Positions 36,612-46,804 of a stretch of 64,000 nt of DNA are shown here, piece after piece. The DNA is from Rhodothermales bacterium (GTDB lineage: Bacteria > Bacteroidota > Rhodothermia > Rhodothermales > VXPQ01). Position 1 is the stretch's first letter. Each line of letters starts with the position of its first letter. The position numbers and the translations under genes are program-made. The DNA is taken from positions 1-64,000 of the forward strand of contig JAJECT010000035.1 in NCBI GenBank assembly GCA_022821845.1. The letters are read 5' to 3'. The notes under the pieces are model-generated. The model made no database searches. It was given only the letters and a program-made list of their open reading frames with translations, and was not told where the DNA came from.

Positions 36612-37880
36612 TTACGCCGCGGGTCGGTCCGGCGCGGGCGCGATGCGATCCAGAATGATTTCGGCGGCCTCCCGCTTGCTCGTCGCGGGAACCGCTTCCT
36701 CGCGCCCGTCGCGCCCGAGCAGCGTGATCCGATTCGTTTCCGTTTCGAATCCCGAGTCTGCGGCAAGCATGTTGAGCGCGATCCAGTCGAGGTTCTTCTC
36801 GCGGAGTTTTTTGCGCGCGTTTTCCAGGCCGTCGCTGGTTTCCAGGGCAAATCCCACGAGGAGTTGTCCCTTGGCCCGCTGTTGTTGCAATGCATAAAGG
36901 ATATCCGTGGTGCGCCGCAAGCGCAACGTCATCTCGCCGCGTTGCTTTTTCATTTTTTGCAGGGCGCGTTCTTTCGGCGCGTAATCCGAGACCGCCGCCG
37001 CCATGATCACAATATCGGCCGCGCGATGGGCCATGACCGCGTCGTGCATTTCCTCGGCGGTTTCCACGTCGATTCGCTCTACCCGGGGGGGCGTGTCGAG
37101 CTGCGCCGGACCGGAAACCAGCGTGACCCTCGCCCCGCGCCGGGCGGCTGCTTCCGCAAGGGCAAAGCCCATTTTACCAGAGGAGGGATTGCTGAGGAAG
37201 CGGACAGGGTCTACATATTCCCGGGTAGGTCCCGCCGTTACGAGCACATGCTTGTTGTGCAAGGGGGCGTCGTTTTCCGCGCCAGGATGCGCCGGGCGGT
37301 CGTCCGGGCCGGTTGCGAGCGCTTCGCGAATGCGCTGCACGATTTCTTCCGGTTCCGGCAAGCGGCCCTGCCCGGTCAATCCGCTTGCGAGCGGGCCGTA
37401 CGCCGTGGGCGCCACGAAATAGCCGAAGGACCGAAGCGTATTCAGGTTGCGCTGCGTGGCCGGATGGGCCAGCATATCCTCGTCCATGGCCGGGCAGACG
37501 AGGATCGGGCATCGGGCGGAAAGCACGGTGGCGACGAGCAGGTTGTCGCAAAAGCCTCCCGCTATTTTGGCCAGCGTTTGCGCCGTCGCCGGGGCAACGA
37601 CCAGGAGGTCCGCCCAGCGCCCAAGCGTAACGTGCCGGGTCCAGGAACCTTCTTCCGCTTCGGGAAACAGGTCTGCGAGGACCGGGCGCTCCGAGACGGT
37701 TCCCAGCGTTAGCGGCGTGACGAAACGCGCGGCGTCCGGCGTCGTCAGGACTTGTACGTCGGCGCCTGCTTTCTTGAGCAGACGGACCAGTTCGACAGAT
37801 TTGTACGACGCAATGCCCCCGCATACGCCAAGCAGAATATGCCGCCCGCGCAGTTCGGCATATGGCTTGCTGGACGTCAT
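36612..37880 (-). CDS. coaBC: Bifunctional phosphopantothenoylcysteine decarboxylase / phosphopantothenate-cysteine ligase
   Basis: It carries out two steps of coenzyme A synthesis. The N-terminal CoaC flavoprotein half (about 1-190) has [22 protein letters not shown], the active-site histidine in [13 protein letters not shown], and PAMDEDML, where the classic motif is PxMNxxM (Asn replaced by Asp). The C-terminal CoaB half has [20 protein letters not shown] and [16 protein letters not shown]. The length of 422 residues is normal. It follows rpoZ by 48 bases, the usual gmk-rpoZ-coaBC order. Confidence 0.95.
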   Translation of the reverse strand: MTSSKPYAELRGRHILLGVCGGIASYKSVELVRLLKKAGADVQVLTTPDAARFVTPLTLGTVSERPVLADLFPEAEEGSWTRHVTLGRWADLLVVAPATAQTLAKIAGGFCDNLLVATVLSARCPILVCPAMDEDMLAHPATQRNLNTLRSFGYFVAPTAYGPLASGLTGQGRLPEPEEIVQRIREALATGPDDRPAHPGAENDAPLHNKHVLVTAGPTREYVDPVRFLSNPSSGKMGFALAEAAARRGARVTLVSGPAQLDTPPRVERIDVETAEEMHDAVMAHRAADIVIMAAAVSDYAPKERALQKMKKQRGEMTLRLRRTTDILYALQQQRAKGQLLVGFALETSDGLENARKKLREKNLDWIALNMLAADSGFETETNRITLLGRDGREEAVPATSKREAAEIILDRIAPAPDRPAA

Positions 37881-37928
37881 GCGTTTATCGAAAGGCCTGG
37901 AGCGACGGGGCGTCGCGCAGGCGGTTGC

Positions 37929-38246
37929 TCAAGCAGGAAGCGCTTCGGACGGTTCTTCTTTTTCCGGGTGGCGGAAGTAAATCTCGTCTTGTTCGAGTTC
38001 GCCGATCGCGACTTCGGCGGGCTTGGGCCGTTTTTCGTATTCCAGCGATATGCGGGCCTGTTCTTCCTGCATCCGGAGATTTTCCACATCGGACGTAAAG
38101 CCCTCGTAGTACGCCAGCTTTTCGTCCAGATCCGCCTTTTGGCGGGCGGCTATTTGCCGGGCGCGCTTCGAGAGCACGACGACCGTTTCATACACATTGT
38201 CGTTCTGCGCCGTGAGATTTTCAATATCTATGGTCTTCATTGCCAT
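37929..38246 (-). CDS. rpoZ: DNA-directed RNA polymerase omega subunit (Bacteroidota type)
   Basis: A small RNA polymerase subunit that helps fold beta'. The 105 residues start MAMKTIDIENLTAQNDNVYE. They continue with the omega core VVLSKRARQIAARQKADLDEKLAYYE and a C-terminal FTSDVENLRMQEEQARISLEYEKRPKP, a pattern of Bacteroidota omega. The first of two closely spaced ATGs (38246, 38240) was chosen because a GGGAG lies ahead of it. Its place between gmk and coaBC supports the call. Confidence 0.85.
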   Translation of the reverse strand: MAMKTIDIENLTAQNDNVYETVVVLSKRARQIAARQKADLDEKLAYYEGFTSDVENLRMQEEQARISLEYEKRPKPAEVAIGELEQDEIYFRHPEKEEPSEALPA

Positions 38247-38285
38247 GGCTTGGCTCCCTGTCTGCATGTTTAGAAATTGCGTACG

Positions 38286-38864
38286 TCAACTTTTAATAAA
38301 CCGTCGTACTACGCGCAAGGTTTCCTTGACGGCGCGTTCGATGTCGTCGTTTTCGATCACCTTGTCTGCCTGGCGCACGGCGTCCAGTTCCCGCCGCGCC
38401 CGGTCAAGGCGGACCCGAATGGTGTCTTCGTTTTCCGTGGCGCGTTCCCGAAGGCGTCGCCCCAGTTCCCGGACAGACGGGGGGCGAATAAAAACGATAA
38501 GCGCATTTTCCCCGTAGATTTTTTTAATTCTGAACGCGCCTTCAATGTCGATATCGAGCAAAATGGGCTTTTCGGCGCTGGCGCCGTCCAGTTCGGATCG
38601 CAGGGTGCCGTACAAGCGTCCGGGATAGACCTCTTCGTATTCAAGCATCTCGCCGGAGTGGATGAGCGCCTGAAATTCCTGGTGCGAGAGGAAGTGATAA
38701 TCCTCGCCGTCCTTTTCGTCGGGACGTCGCGGCCTGGTGGTGGCCGATACCGAGAAACGGAACGCAGGCATAGCCTCCAGTATCCGGTTGGCGATGGTCG
38801 TTTTTCCGGAGCCGCTTGGCGCCGTGAGCACTACGAGGCGGGGGGCTTGTTCGGGGTTGTTCAT
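38286..38864 (-). CDS. gmk: Guanylate kinase
   Basis: The enzyme phosphorylates GMP to GDP. It has 192 residues, with the P-loop APSGSGKTT including G18-T22, the GMP-binding SATTRPRRPDEKDGEDYHFLS, and ILLDIDIEGA. Its ATG overlaps the stop of the yicC remnant by four bases (ATGA), a sign of former translational coupling in the yicC-gmk-rpoZ-coaBC order. Confidence 0.97.
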   Translation of the reverse strand: MNNPEQAPRLVVLTAPSGSGKTTIANRILEAMPAFRFSVSATTRPRRPDEKDGEDYHFLSHQEFQALIHSGEMLEYEEVYPGRLYGTLRSELDGASAEKPILLDIDIEGAFRIKKIYGENALIVFIRPPSVRELGRRLRERATENEDTIRVRLDRARRELDAVRQADKVIENDDIERAVKETLRVVRRFIKS

Positions 38865-39064
38865 TCCACGTTTTGTACTTGCTCGCGAATTTTTTCCAGT
38901 TCGTCCTTCATGGCGACGGCAAGGCCGGCGATCGTCGTATCTCCGGATTTGGCTCCAGGCGTGTTGACTTCGCGGTGTATTTCCTGCGCAATGAAGTTAA
39001 GCTTGCGCCCTTCCGCATGCTCGCTTGCAAGACTCTGCCGGAACAGGTTCAGGCGGGAAAACAG
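38861..39064 (-). pseudogene. yicC remnant (C-terminal DUF1732 end only)
   Basis: The last about 67 residues of a YicC/YloC endoribonuclease-like protein remain: SRLNLFRQSL, GRKLNFIAQEIHREVNTPGA, and the very conserved end ELEKIREQVQNVE. YicC normally has about 290 residues, so about 220 are missing. Homology begins within about ten bases of the 3' end of tRNA-Ser(GGA), whose sequence is read through by the same frame. The remaining frame has no stops or shifts and keeps its ATGA overlap with gmk. A short product starting at an ATG inside the tRNA (39112) is possible but doubtful. Confidence 0.75.
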
Positions 39065-39155
<91 letters not shown>

Positions 39156-39211
39156 AGGATATGGTAAACGCTCGCTCTTTTACTGCGTTCGCTTGGGGAT
39201 GCGAGGCCGGG

Positions 39212-39781
39212 TCATACCTCCATGATTTCTTCTTCCTTGCGGGCGGTCAGCGAGTCCACGGCGTTGGTAAAACGGTCCGTGAGTTTCTGGAGTCGCTCGT
39301 CGCTTTCGAACTGCATGTCTTCCGGAATATGATCCGCCTCGCCCATTTTACGCATTTTGTCCCTAACGTCGCGACGAATGTTGCGAATCCCGACTTTGGC
39401 TTCTTCCGCCCGGCTTTTCGCTGCCTTGACAAGGTCTCGGCGACGTTCCTCCGACAATGGCGGGACCGGGATGCGAATCATCGCGCCGTCGTTCGACGGA
39501 TTAAAACCCATGTTCGACGCCATAATGCTTTTTTCGATGGCTTCGAGCGCGCCGCGATCCCACGGCTGCACGGTGAGCAAGTCGGGCTGCGGCGCGCCGA
39601 TCGTCGCAATCTGGTTGAGCGGCGTTTGCGCGCCGTAGTAGTCCACCCGGATTTTGTCGATCATGCCCGGCATGGCCCGCCCCGCCCGAATGGCGCGCAG
39701 TTCGCCCTGCAACCATTCGAGGCTTTTCTCCATGTGGTCTTCGGCCTCTTTCAGGAGGGCCTTGAGATGCTCGTTGATCAT
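39212..39781 (-). CDS. frr: Ribosome recycling factor
   Basis: With EF-G it splits ribosomes after termination. The 189 residues are full length, with [48 protein letters not shown] and [12 protein letters not shown]. It overlaps the stop of pyrH by four bases (ATGA), so the two are translationally coupled. Confidence 0.97.
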   Translation of the reverse strand: MINEHLKALLKEAEDHMEKSLEWLQGELRAIRAGRAMPGMIDKIRVDYYGAQTPLNQIATIGAPQPDLLTVQPWDRGALEAIEKSIMASNMGFNPSNDGAMIRIPVPPLSEERRRDLVKAAKSRAEEAKVGIRNIRRDVRDKMRKMGEADHIPEDMQFESDERLQKLTDRFTNAVDSLTARKEEEIMEV

Positions 39782-40587
39782 GGCTCGACTTGCGTAAAGG
39801 AGCGTGTTTTCGTTTCCGGGCGTTCCCGCGCGTTTTCGGGGGGCGCCCCGGGTTTTTCGTTCCAGTGGACGACGGTGCCTATGCGCTTGCCGTCGACAAT
39901 ATGGCTCAGGTTGCCCGGTTTGTTCATGTCAAACACCATAATCGGCAACCTTGATTCCCGGCAGAGGGTAAAGGCGGTAATATCCATGACGCGCAAATCC
40001 TGCCGAATCACCTCGTCGCCCGAAATTTCGTCGTACATTTTTGCCTTCGGGTCGGTCTCGGGGTCTGCCGAAAAAATGCCCTCGACCCGGGTTCCCTTCA
40101 GGAGCGCGTCCGCCTCGATTTCCAGGGCCCGCAACGCCGCCGCCGTGTCGGTGGTAAAGTACGGATTGCCCGTCCCTGCCCCGAAAATGACCACGCGGCC
40201 CTTTTCCAGATGCCGAATCGCCCGCCGTCGGATGAACGGTTCGGCGATTTCCTCCATTTTTATGCTGGATTGCAACCGGGTCTGGAGGCCCGCCTGCTCC
40301 AGGGCGTCTTGCAGCGCCATGGCGTTGATCATCGTGGCCAGCATGCCCATGTAGTCGGCGTGCGCGCGGGTCATGCCCGCGTGGGCGGTGCGAACGCCGC
40401 GGAAAATATTGCCGCCCCCGATGACGATCGCCACTTCCACCCCCCGTTCCGCGACGGTTTCTATTTCGCGCGCATATCCGGCAAGCACTTCGGGGTCGAT
40501 GCCGTACGACCGGGCGCCCAGCAACGCCTCCCCGCTAAGTTTTAGCAGGATACGCTTGTATGCGCTCCGATGCGTGTCGCTTGCCAT
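39778..40587 (-). CDS. pyrH: Uridylate kinase
   Basis: This hexameric amino-acid-kinase-fold enzyme phosphorylates UMP. It has 269 residues with [46 protein letters not shown] and [12 protein letters not shown]. The C-terminus is about 30 residues longer than usual (Pro/Lys/Thr-rich). It is 12 bases after tsf. Confidence 0.96.
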   Translation of the reverse strand: MASDTHRSAYKRILLKLSGEALLGARSYGIDPEVLAGYAREIETVAERGVEVAIVIGGGNIFRGVRTAHAGMTRAHADYMGMLATMINAMALQDALEQAGLQTRLQSSIKMEEIAEPFIRRRAIRHLEKGRVVIFGAGTGNPYFTTDTAAALRALEIEADALLKGTRVEGIFSADPETDPKAKMYDEISGDEVIRQDLRVMDITAFTLCRESRLPIMVFDMNKPGNLSHIVDGKRIGTVVHWNEKPGAPPENARERPETKTRSFTQVEP

Positions 40588-40599
40588 AATTTCAGGAGA

Positions 40600-41430
40600 T
40601 TATTCTCCCAGCGCAAACCGGACGAACTGGCGTACGCCGGCGCCCGCGTTTTGCAGCATGACCTTTACGGTCATCGAAGAATCCTTGACGAAAGGTTGTT
40701 CGACCAGCACATGGTCCTTGAAATACCGTTCCAGTTTGCCGTGGGCGATTCGGTCGATAATGTGATCCGGCTTGCCTTCGTTTCGGGCGGATTCCCGCGC
40801 AATTTCCAGCTCTTTCTCCTTTACGCTTTCGGGGACGTCGTCTTTTGCGGTGGCGACCGGGTTCATGGCGGCCACCTGCATGGCGACGTCGGTTCCGGCG
40901 CTTTCCACCTCTCCGTCGCCATGCATCTCCACGAGGACGCCAAGGCGGGACCCGGGATGAATATAGGAAACGATGCGTCCATCCTCGCTTTCGAGCAAGG
41001 CCACCCGTCGCACGGCGATTTTTTCGCCGATTTTACCCGTGGCCTCTATCAGCGCTTCTTCCACGGTTTGTCCCGCCGCAAAGTCGGCGGCGTGCAACGC
41101 CTCTGTGCTGGCGAGGGCCTTGTCCAGCGCAACCTGGACCAGCGCGCCGGCCAGATTTCCGAACGCCTCGTTCCGCGCCACAAAGTCGGTTTCGCAGTTC
41201 AGTTCCAGCAACACGCCCTGTTTTCCGTCGTCGGAAAGCGCCGCCGCCACGAGCCCCTCGTTGGCTTCCCGGGAGGCGCGTTTTTCCGCTACCTTCTGGC
41301 CTTTTTTGCGCAGAATGTCTACGGCGGCCTCCAGGTCGCCGTTCGCTTCCTGGAGCGCTTTTTTGCAGTCCATCATGCCGACGCCCGTGGCCTCACGGAG
41401 TTTTTTAACGTCGGCTGCCTTTATTGTCAT
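40600..41430 (-). CDS. tsf: Elongation factor Ts
   Basis: The nucleotide-exchange factor for EF-Tu. It has 276 residues: the N-terminal UBA-like domain [20 protein letters not shown], then [27 protein letters not shown]. The start at 41430 ([10 protein letters not shown]) is set by homology; an ATG at 41451 adds seven residues. It follows rpsB by 66 bases. Confidence 0.97.
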   Translation of the reverse strand: [276 protein letters not shown]

Positions 41431-41496
41431 GGTCTTGAATAGGTATTTCAAGCAGAATTCGCCGGAGAGAACGATCCGCGCAGGATCGCCGATTCG

Positions 41497-42276
41497 TCAG
41501 GAATTCCGCTTCTGGTCCTGGTGGGCATCTTTGTTTTCTTTCGAGCGCTTGCCTTCGTTCACCGCATTCGCAATGACGGAAGTAACAAGCTGGATCGACT
41601 TGATCGCGTCGTCGTTGGCCGGGATCGGGTAATCCACCAGGTCCGGATCGCAGTTCGTATCGATCATGGCGATGATGGGTATGCCCAGCTTGCGCGCTTC
41701 CTTGACGGCAATGTGCTCCCGGTTTATGTCCACGATGAACGCGGCACCGGGCAAGCGCGGCATGGCGGCGATGCCGCTCAGCACCTTCACGAGCTTTTCC
41801 CGCTCGCGGCTGTGCATCAGCCGTTCCTTTTTCTTGAGCGTCTGAAACGATTCGTCTTCTTCGAACCGGGCGAGTTCGTCCATGCGCCGGATACTTCCGC
41901 GAATGGTCTGGAAATTCGTCAGCGTACCGCCCAGCCAGCGTTCGACTACATAAGGGGAATCGCACGATTCCGCATAGGATCGGACGGTTTCCCGCGCCTG
42001 CTTTTTCGTGGCTACGAAGAGAATCGACTTGCCCTGGCGCGCAAACCGGGCCGCTGTTTCCGCCGCGGCGTTCAGCAGCGCCTGCGTTTGCATCAGGTCG
42101 ATAATGTGGATGTTGTTCCGCTGCATGAAGATGTATTTCTTCATCTTCGGGTTCCAGCGGGACGTGAGGTGTCCGAAATGGGTGCCTGCCTTGAGCAGGC
42201 GCTCAATGCCGACCGGGCCTGCGGCGGGTGGCGCTTCGGGCGCGGGGGCGGTCGTTGCGGGTGTTGTTTCGCTCAT
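41497..42276 (-). CDS. rpsB: 30S ribosomal protein S2
   Basis: A small-subunit protein of 259 residues with [29 protein letters not shown], and [21 protein letters not shown] short Pro/Ala/Thr-rich N-terminal tail precedes the core. The start at 42276 (MSETTPATT) was chosen. rpsB-tsf is the usual pair. Confidence 0.97.
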   Translation of the reverse strand: MSETTPATTAPAPEAPPAAGPVGIERLLKAGTHFGHLTSRWNPKMKKYIFMQRNNIHIIDLMQTQALLNAAAETAARFARQGKSILFVATKKQARETVRSYAESCDSPYVVERWLGGTLTNFQTIRGSIRRMDELARFEEDESFQTLKKKERLMHSREREKLVKVLSGIAAMPRLPGAAFIVDINREHIAVKEARKLGIPIIAMIDTNCDPDLVDYPIPANDDAIKSIQLVTSVIANAVNEGKRSKENKDAHQDQKRNS

Positions 42277-42404
42277 GGAAAGGGCGTAATTCGCCGGGTT
42301 TGTTCCTCTACCGCCGTCTCGCATGAAACATGACCGCCGCGGCGGCCACCCTGTTGCATGTCGGGCGGTATGCGTGATTAAAAAAGTTTTGCAGATCGCC
42401 TGCG

Positions 42405-42800
42405 TTACCGCTTGCTGAACTGGAACCGTTTGCGCGCCTTCGGGCGGCCGTACTTCTTGCGTTCCACCATGCGGTCGTCCCGCGTGAGCAAGCCGGCGTC
42501 GCGCAGCGGCTTTTTGAATTCTTCGTCAAAATCGACCAGCGCGCGCGCAATGCCAAGGCGAATCGCCTCGACCTGCCCGGTGAGGCCGCCGCCTTTTGCG
42601 TTGACCAATACGTCGAATTGCCCGCTGGTGCCGGTCGCTTCGAACGGCTGGAAGATGATCTTGCGTCGCCAGTCGAGCGGGAAATACTCTTCGTGGGGAC
42701 GACGGTTTATCGTCACTTGGCCGTTTCCGGCGCGCAGGTACACGCGCGCCGTGGATGTTTTCCGTCGGCCAACGCCGATATGCTGAACGGGTCCTGCCAT
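42405..42800 (-). CDS. rpsI: 30S ribosomal protein S9
   Basis: A small-subunit protein of 131 residues starting [19 protein letters not shown] and ending in the basic [16 protein letters not shown] tail that reaches the P-site tRNA. It follows rplM after an unusually long 173-base gap. That gap holds an AAGGCG/CGCCTT inverted repeat (42865-42886) next to a T/A-run. Confidence 0.97.
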   Translation of the reverse strand: MAGPVQHIGVGRRKTSTARVYLRAGNGQVTINRRPHEEYFPLDWRRKIIFQPFEATGTSGQFDVLVNAKGGGLTGQVEAIRLGIARALVDFDEEFKKPLRDAGLLTRDDRMVERKKYGRPKARKRFQFSKR

Positions 42801-42973
42801 GAAATAGGGTTCGTCGTGTTCGCTGGTTACAGAGGGTTCGAATCGCGCGCTTCGGCACGAAAGTAAGGCGAGCCTGTACGCGCCTTAATTTTTTTAGGCA
42901 TCCGCTGGTTCACGGGCAATTTACTGGAGGGATTTGGTCCTTGTACGGGCTTTTTTCCGTTTCGTCGCACGGG

Positions 42974-43417
42974 TTACAAAGCGAGCGTTTTGGGCTTTTG
43001 CGCGGCGTGCGGGTGCTCCGGACCGGCGTACACCTTAAGTTTTTTAAGCATCTGGCGGCCAAGAGGACCTTTCGGCATCATACCCCGGACGGCGTTACGC
43101 ACGATGAATTCCGGTTTGGAGACGCGCATTTCCGCAGGGGTCGTACGCCGCGCTCCGCCCGGATACCCGCTGTAACGGAAGTACTCCTTGGCCGTTTCCT
43201 TGTTGCCGGTCAGGCGAACCTTGTCCGCATTGACGACCACTACGAAGTCTCCGGCGTCCATATGGGGCGTGAATCGCGGGTTGTGCTTCCCGCGCAGCAC
43301 AGAGGCCACGCGCGACGCAAGCCGGCCGACCACCTGGTCCCTGGCGTCTACGACGTACCAGGCGCGATCAATGTCGCTCGGTCTGGCGGAATAAGTTTTG
43401 TAAGTGTTCGCATCCAT
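42974..43417 (-). CDS. rplM: 50S ribosomal protein L13
   Basis: A large-subunit protein of 147 residues with [40 protein letters not shown] and [18 protein letters not shown]. It is first gene of the minus-strand series running down to dnaB. Confidence 0.97.
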   Translation of the reverse strand: MDANTYKTYSARPSDIDRAWYVVDARDQVVGRLASRVASVLRGKHNPRFTPHMDAGDFVVVVNADKVRLTGNKETAKEYFRYSGYPGGARRTTPAEMRVSKPEFIVRNAVRGMMPKGPLGRQMLKKLKVYAGPEHPHAAQKPKTLAL

Positions 43418-43736
43418 GACTAAATTTATTTAACTTTCGTTTTACGCAGCACATCATTTGTAGCCTGATGCCCCCGCGCAGATACCGATCAAGACGGTGT
43501 CGCAGCGTCGGACCATTCCGTTGGAGTGTTCGGACGCCCCTGAAGACGAAAACGTTCGTTACGAACCACCGTAGCCAAGTAATATACGGCTTTTGGGGTT
43601 GTACGTCAAGTTTTTCGATGCAGGCGCGCGCCGTCTTGTCGCGCAGGAGGCTGGCTGGCCGTTGTTCGCCTTGAACGGGCCATCTGTTCGGTTTTTTCAC
43701 CTTTTGTCCCGTTTCACGCTATCTACAAGATCATTA
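43418..43736. other. Divergent intergenic region rplM / sigma factor
   Basis: This 319-base spacer holds the outward promoters of rplM (minus) and the sigma factor (plus). The sigma frame is open back to 43593, but those residues are not sigma-like. I saw no known leader structure. Confidence 0.5.
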
Positions 43737-44363
43737 ATGTCGTACTCATCCTTCGATTCGCTGGACGAACTCGCCGCAGGCCTGCCTTTTCGTCTCGACG
43801 ACGCACCCGCCGTAAACGCCGCCTACACGCGCTGGCGCGCCACGGGCGACCTTCAGGAGCGCAGCGTAGTTCAATTGTGGACGTACTGCTACATCCGAAG
43901 ATATTTTCTCGTAAAATTCATTCAGGAGTCCTCCTGGAGCGCTATCGACCTGGACGTTCTCGTCGATATTGCGTTTCGCAAAATGGAAATGCGGGAATCC
44001 CAGGTCAGGGAACCGTCTCGCTATGCAAGCTGGGTCAGCGTGGTGTGCAAAAACACCTTCCGCAACTACCTTCGCGCAAGGCGGCAGCAAATTTCCTTCG
44101 ACGGAGCCCCCATGGGGACGTCCGTCTCCGAAACGACGAACAACTACCGCGAGTACGGCGCGCAGGAACAGATGCTGGTTGGCGCCATCGACCGGCTTCC
44201 GCCGCATCTTCGCTCGTGCGTACGGCTGCGCTTTCTGGGCGGATTGTCGTACGCGGAAATTGCGCGGCGCACGGATCGCCCGCTTCCAACGATTCGCTCC
44301 TTCATTTACAAAGCCGTCAAACGCCTGCGCCTGGACGAGGAATTGCTAAAGAATCTGGAGTGA
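43737..44363 (+). CDS. ECF-like sigma-70 family RNA polymerase sigma factor
   Basis: A 208-residue sigma factor with region 2 (about 60-130, DLDVLVDIAFRKME, YASWVSVVCKNTFRNYLRAR) and region 4 helix-turn-helix (LPPHLRSCVRLRFLGGLSYA, EIARRTDRPLPTIRSFIYKA). The N-terminal 50 residues are longer than in most ECF factors. No adjacent anti-sigma gene is seen. It is convergent with dnaN, with only eight bases between stops. Its regulon is unknown. Confidence 0.85.
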   Translation: MSYSSFDSLDELAAGLPFRLDDAPAVNAAYTRWRATGDLQERSVVQLWTYCYIRRYFLVKFIQESSWSAIDLDVLVDIAFRKMEMRESQVREPSRYASWVSVVCKNTFRNYLRARRQQISFDGAPMGTSVSETTNNYREYGAQEQMLVGAIDRLPPHLRSCVRLRFLGGLSYAEIARRTDRPLPTIRSFIYKAVKRLRLDEELLKNLE

Positions 44364-44371
44364 TCCGCTTG

Positions 44372-45490
44372 TCAATGGTTCAGCATGACCGGCATGATGA
44401 GCATCAGTACATGCTCCCCGTCCCGCTGCGCCTGCGGCGTGACCACGCCGGCGCGATTCGGAGAACTGAATTCTATAACGACCTCGTCGTCGTCGATGTG
44501 TCCGAGGACCTCGTTCAGATAGGTGGCGTTGAATCCGATGGGCATCTCGTCGCCGTTGTATTCGCACGGGACGGTCTCGTGCGCTTCGCTTGATCGCTCG
44601 ATATCCTGCGCTTCGATCTTAATGTGGTCCTCGTGCAGCATCAGCTTGATCTGGGGCGTCAGGTTGGACGAATACAGGCTGACGCGCTTTACGGCGGCGA
44701 GCAGCGCGTTCCGCTCCACGACGATCTGCTTGTCGTTGTCTTTGGGAATGACGGCTTCGTAGTTGGGATACGCCTCGGCGATAAGCCGCACGAGGATGCG
44801 CGTATCGCCCGCGTCGAAGCACGCATAGCCGGCGTCCACCAGAATGACGCAGGCGCTTCCAGAGAGAATCTTGTTGGCCAGCGAGAGCGCCTTTTCCGGG
44901 ATGATGAAATTCGCTTCCTCGTCCGAAGTCATGGAGTCCATCTGCATGCGCACCAGACGATGCCCGTCCGTCGCCACGGCGCGCGCCGGTTCCGGCCCGA
45001 TCTGAAAATACACGCCCATCATGGCGGGCCGCAGCGCGTCCTTGCTGACCGCGAAACTGGTTTTCTCGATCGCCCGGCGGACAAGGTCGCCGCTCGTTTC
45101 GATGGTGTGTTCCGGGTCCATATCGGGCAGGGACGGGTAGTCTCCGCCGTCATTTCCGGACATTTTGTATTCGCCCGCATCGGTTGTGAGCACGATCTGA
45201 AATTCCTCGTTCGCCTCGAACGAAATCGGCATTTCGGGCAGGGCGCGCAGCGTATCCAGAAGGCGACGGGCCGGCACGGCGATGCGGCGGGCCGATGCGC
45301 TTTCGAATTGCACTTCGACCTGCTGCACGATGGTGACCTCCAGGTCCGTTGCGCTCAGGCTGAGGCGATTCTCGTCAACTTGTTCGAAGAGGATGCACTC
45401 CAGAATAGGGAGGGTGCTTTTGGCGGGGACGGCGCCCCCGGCGGTAGTCAGCGCCTTAAGGAGAGTGGCGCTGGAGGCGGTAAATTTCAT
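44372..45490 (-). CDS. dnaN: DNA polymerase III beta subunit (sliding clamp)
   Basis: The processivity clamp of the replicase. It has 372 residues with MKFTASSATLLKALTTAGGA, STLPILECILFEQVDENRLS, RPAMMGVYFQIGP, VATDGHRLV, and a C-terminal RDGEHVLMLIMPVML. It lies 120 bases downstream of dnaA, the common dnaA-dnaN order; recF does not follow. Confidence 0.97.
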   Translation of the reverse strand: MKFTASSATLLKALTTAGGAVPAKSTLPILECILFEQVDENRLSLSATDLEVTIVQQVEVQFESASARRIAVPARRLLDTLRALPEMPISFEANEEFQIVLTTDAGEYKMSGNDGGDYPSLPDMDPEHTIETSGDLVRRAIEKTSFAVSKDALRPAMMGVYFQIGPEPARAVATDGHRLVRMQMDSMTSDEEANFIIPEKALSLANKILSGSACVILVDAGYACFDAGDTRILVRLIAEAYPNYEAVIPKDNDKQIVVERNALLAAVKRVSLYSSNLTPQIKLMLHEDHIKIEAQDIERSSEAHETVPCEYNGDEMPIGFNATYLNEVLGHIDDDEVVIEFSSPNRAGVVTPQAQRDGEHVLMLIMPVMLNH

Positions 45491-45610
45491 GGCGTTACTA
45501 TTTCGATACGCTCAGGTGGTACATGCGCGGCGATGGATGACGCTGCAAGTTAGGGAAATAAAAAAGCCCATGCATCCCAAGATAACAATTCTCGAAGCGA
45601 AAGCGCGCCC

Positions 45611-46804
45611 TTACCGATACCCTGTTTCGATTTCCCGATGGATTCGTTTTAGCGTTTCCCGGAAGTTCGGATCCGTTTCGATCAGGTTTTCGACGCACCG
45701 GCAGGCATGGATCACGGTCGAATGGTCTTTTCCCCCGAAATACCGGCCTATCGTGGCGAGGGAATGCCCGGTCAGTTTTTTGCTGAAGTACATCCCCACA
45801 TGGCGCGCCTGCACGATTTCCCGGTTGCGGCCCCGGCCCAGCACCAGGTCTTCGGCGATCCCGAAATACGCGCAGACGGCGCGGCGGATGTTTTCCACGG
45901 TTGGCTTCGCCTGCTCCTCGTCGGGCCGTTCGCCCAGCGCCTCCCGGATGAGCGGCATATCTATTTCGCGCCGGTGCAACGTAGCGTGCGCCAGTAGCCG
46001 TATGAGGGCGCTTTCCAGTTCGCGAACATTCTTCTTGATGCGCCGGGCGATGAATTCGATGAATTCGTACGGGATGTCAATGCCCTGATCGTTGGCCTTG
46101 CGGTTCAGAATCGCGATGCGGGTTTCCAGTTCCGGCTGCTGCAGGTCGGCCACAAGCCCGCCCTGAAAGCGCGAAAGCAATCGCTCCGCCACGCCGGGAA
46201 TTTCCTGGGGCGCCCGGTCCGTCGAGAAAACGATCTGTTTTCCACTCTGGTGCAGCAGGTTGAAGGTGTGGAAGAGGCCTTCCTGCGTTTTCGGCTGGTT
46301 GCTGAAGAACTGTACGTCGTCGATGATAAGCAGGTCTATGTCGCTGTAGAATGCAACGAACTCGTTATTCCGGTTTGTGCGGAGCGATTGCATATAGTCC
46401 GACGTGAAGTGGTCGCTCGACGTATACAGGACCTTGTAGTCGCTATGCTGCCGGACATGGTTGCCGATAGCCTGTACAAGGTGCGTTTTGCCCAGTCCGA
46501 CGCCGCCGTAGATCAAAAGCGGATTGAAGGCCGTATGGCGCGGCTGCTGGGCGATGGCCAGCGCGGCGCTGCGCGCGAACTGGTTGCAATCCCCTTCGAT
46601 GAACCGATCAAATGTATACGAGGCGTTCAGCGGAAGGCCGGATGCGATGAAGACCGGGCTTTCGGATTCGAAAATGTTTGCCCGGGCATGCCGCGCGGCG
46701 TCCGGCGCTGGCGGGCCAGAAGGAGGCGCTCCTTTCGCCGCGCGCGGCGGCGTCCCGGCGTGGCCCGGAGGGGGCATGGATACGTTTCCCGAGGGTGGTT
46801 TCAC
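45611..46804 (-). CDS. dnaA: Chromosomal replication initiator DnaA lacking domain I
   Basis: DnaA binds DnaA boxes and opens the origin. This version has 397 residues and a GTG start. A Pro/Gly/Ala-rich tail (about 1-50) is followed at once by the AAA+ domain, with SYTFDRFIEGDCNQFARSAA, Walker A GGVGLGKT at 100-107 and Walker B LLIIDDVQ (D162, D163). The C-terminal domain IV carries the GGKDHSTVIHACR signature. The usual about 85-residue domain I, which self-associates and contacts DnaB, is missing. The frame closes at a stop (46880-46882) only 25 codons upstream, and no frame there encodes domain I. Confidence 0.95.
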   Translation of the reverse strand: MKPPSGNVSMPPPGHAGTPPRAAKGAPPSGPPAPDAARHARANIFESESPVFIASGLPLNASYTFDRFIEGDCNQFARSAALAIAQQPRHTAFNPLLIYGGVGLGKTHLVQAIGNHVRQHSDYKVLYTSSDHFTSDYMQSLRTNRNNEFVAFYSDIDLLIIDDVQFFSNQPKTQEGLFHTFNLLHQSGKQIVFSTDRAPQEIPGVAERLLSRFQGGLVADLQQPELETRIAILNRKANDQGIDIPYEFIEFIARRIKKNVRELESALIRLLAHATLHRREIDMPLIREALGERPDEEQAKPTVENIRRAVCAYFGIAEDLVLGRGRNREIVQARHVGMYFSKKLTGHSLATIGRYFGGKDHSTVIHACRCVENLIETDPNFRETLKRIHREIETGYR

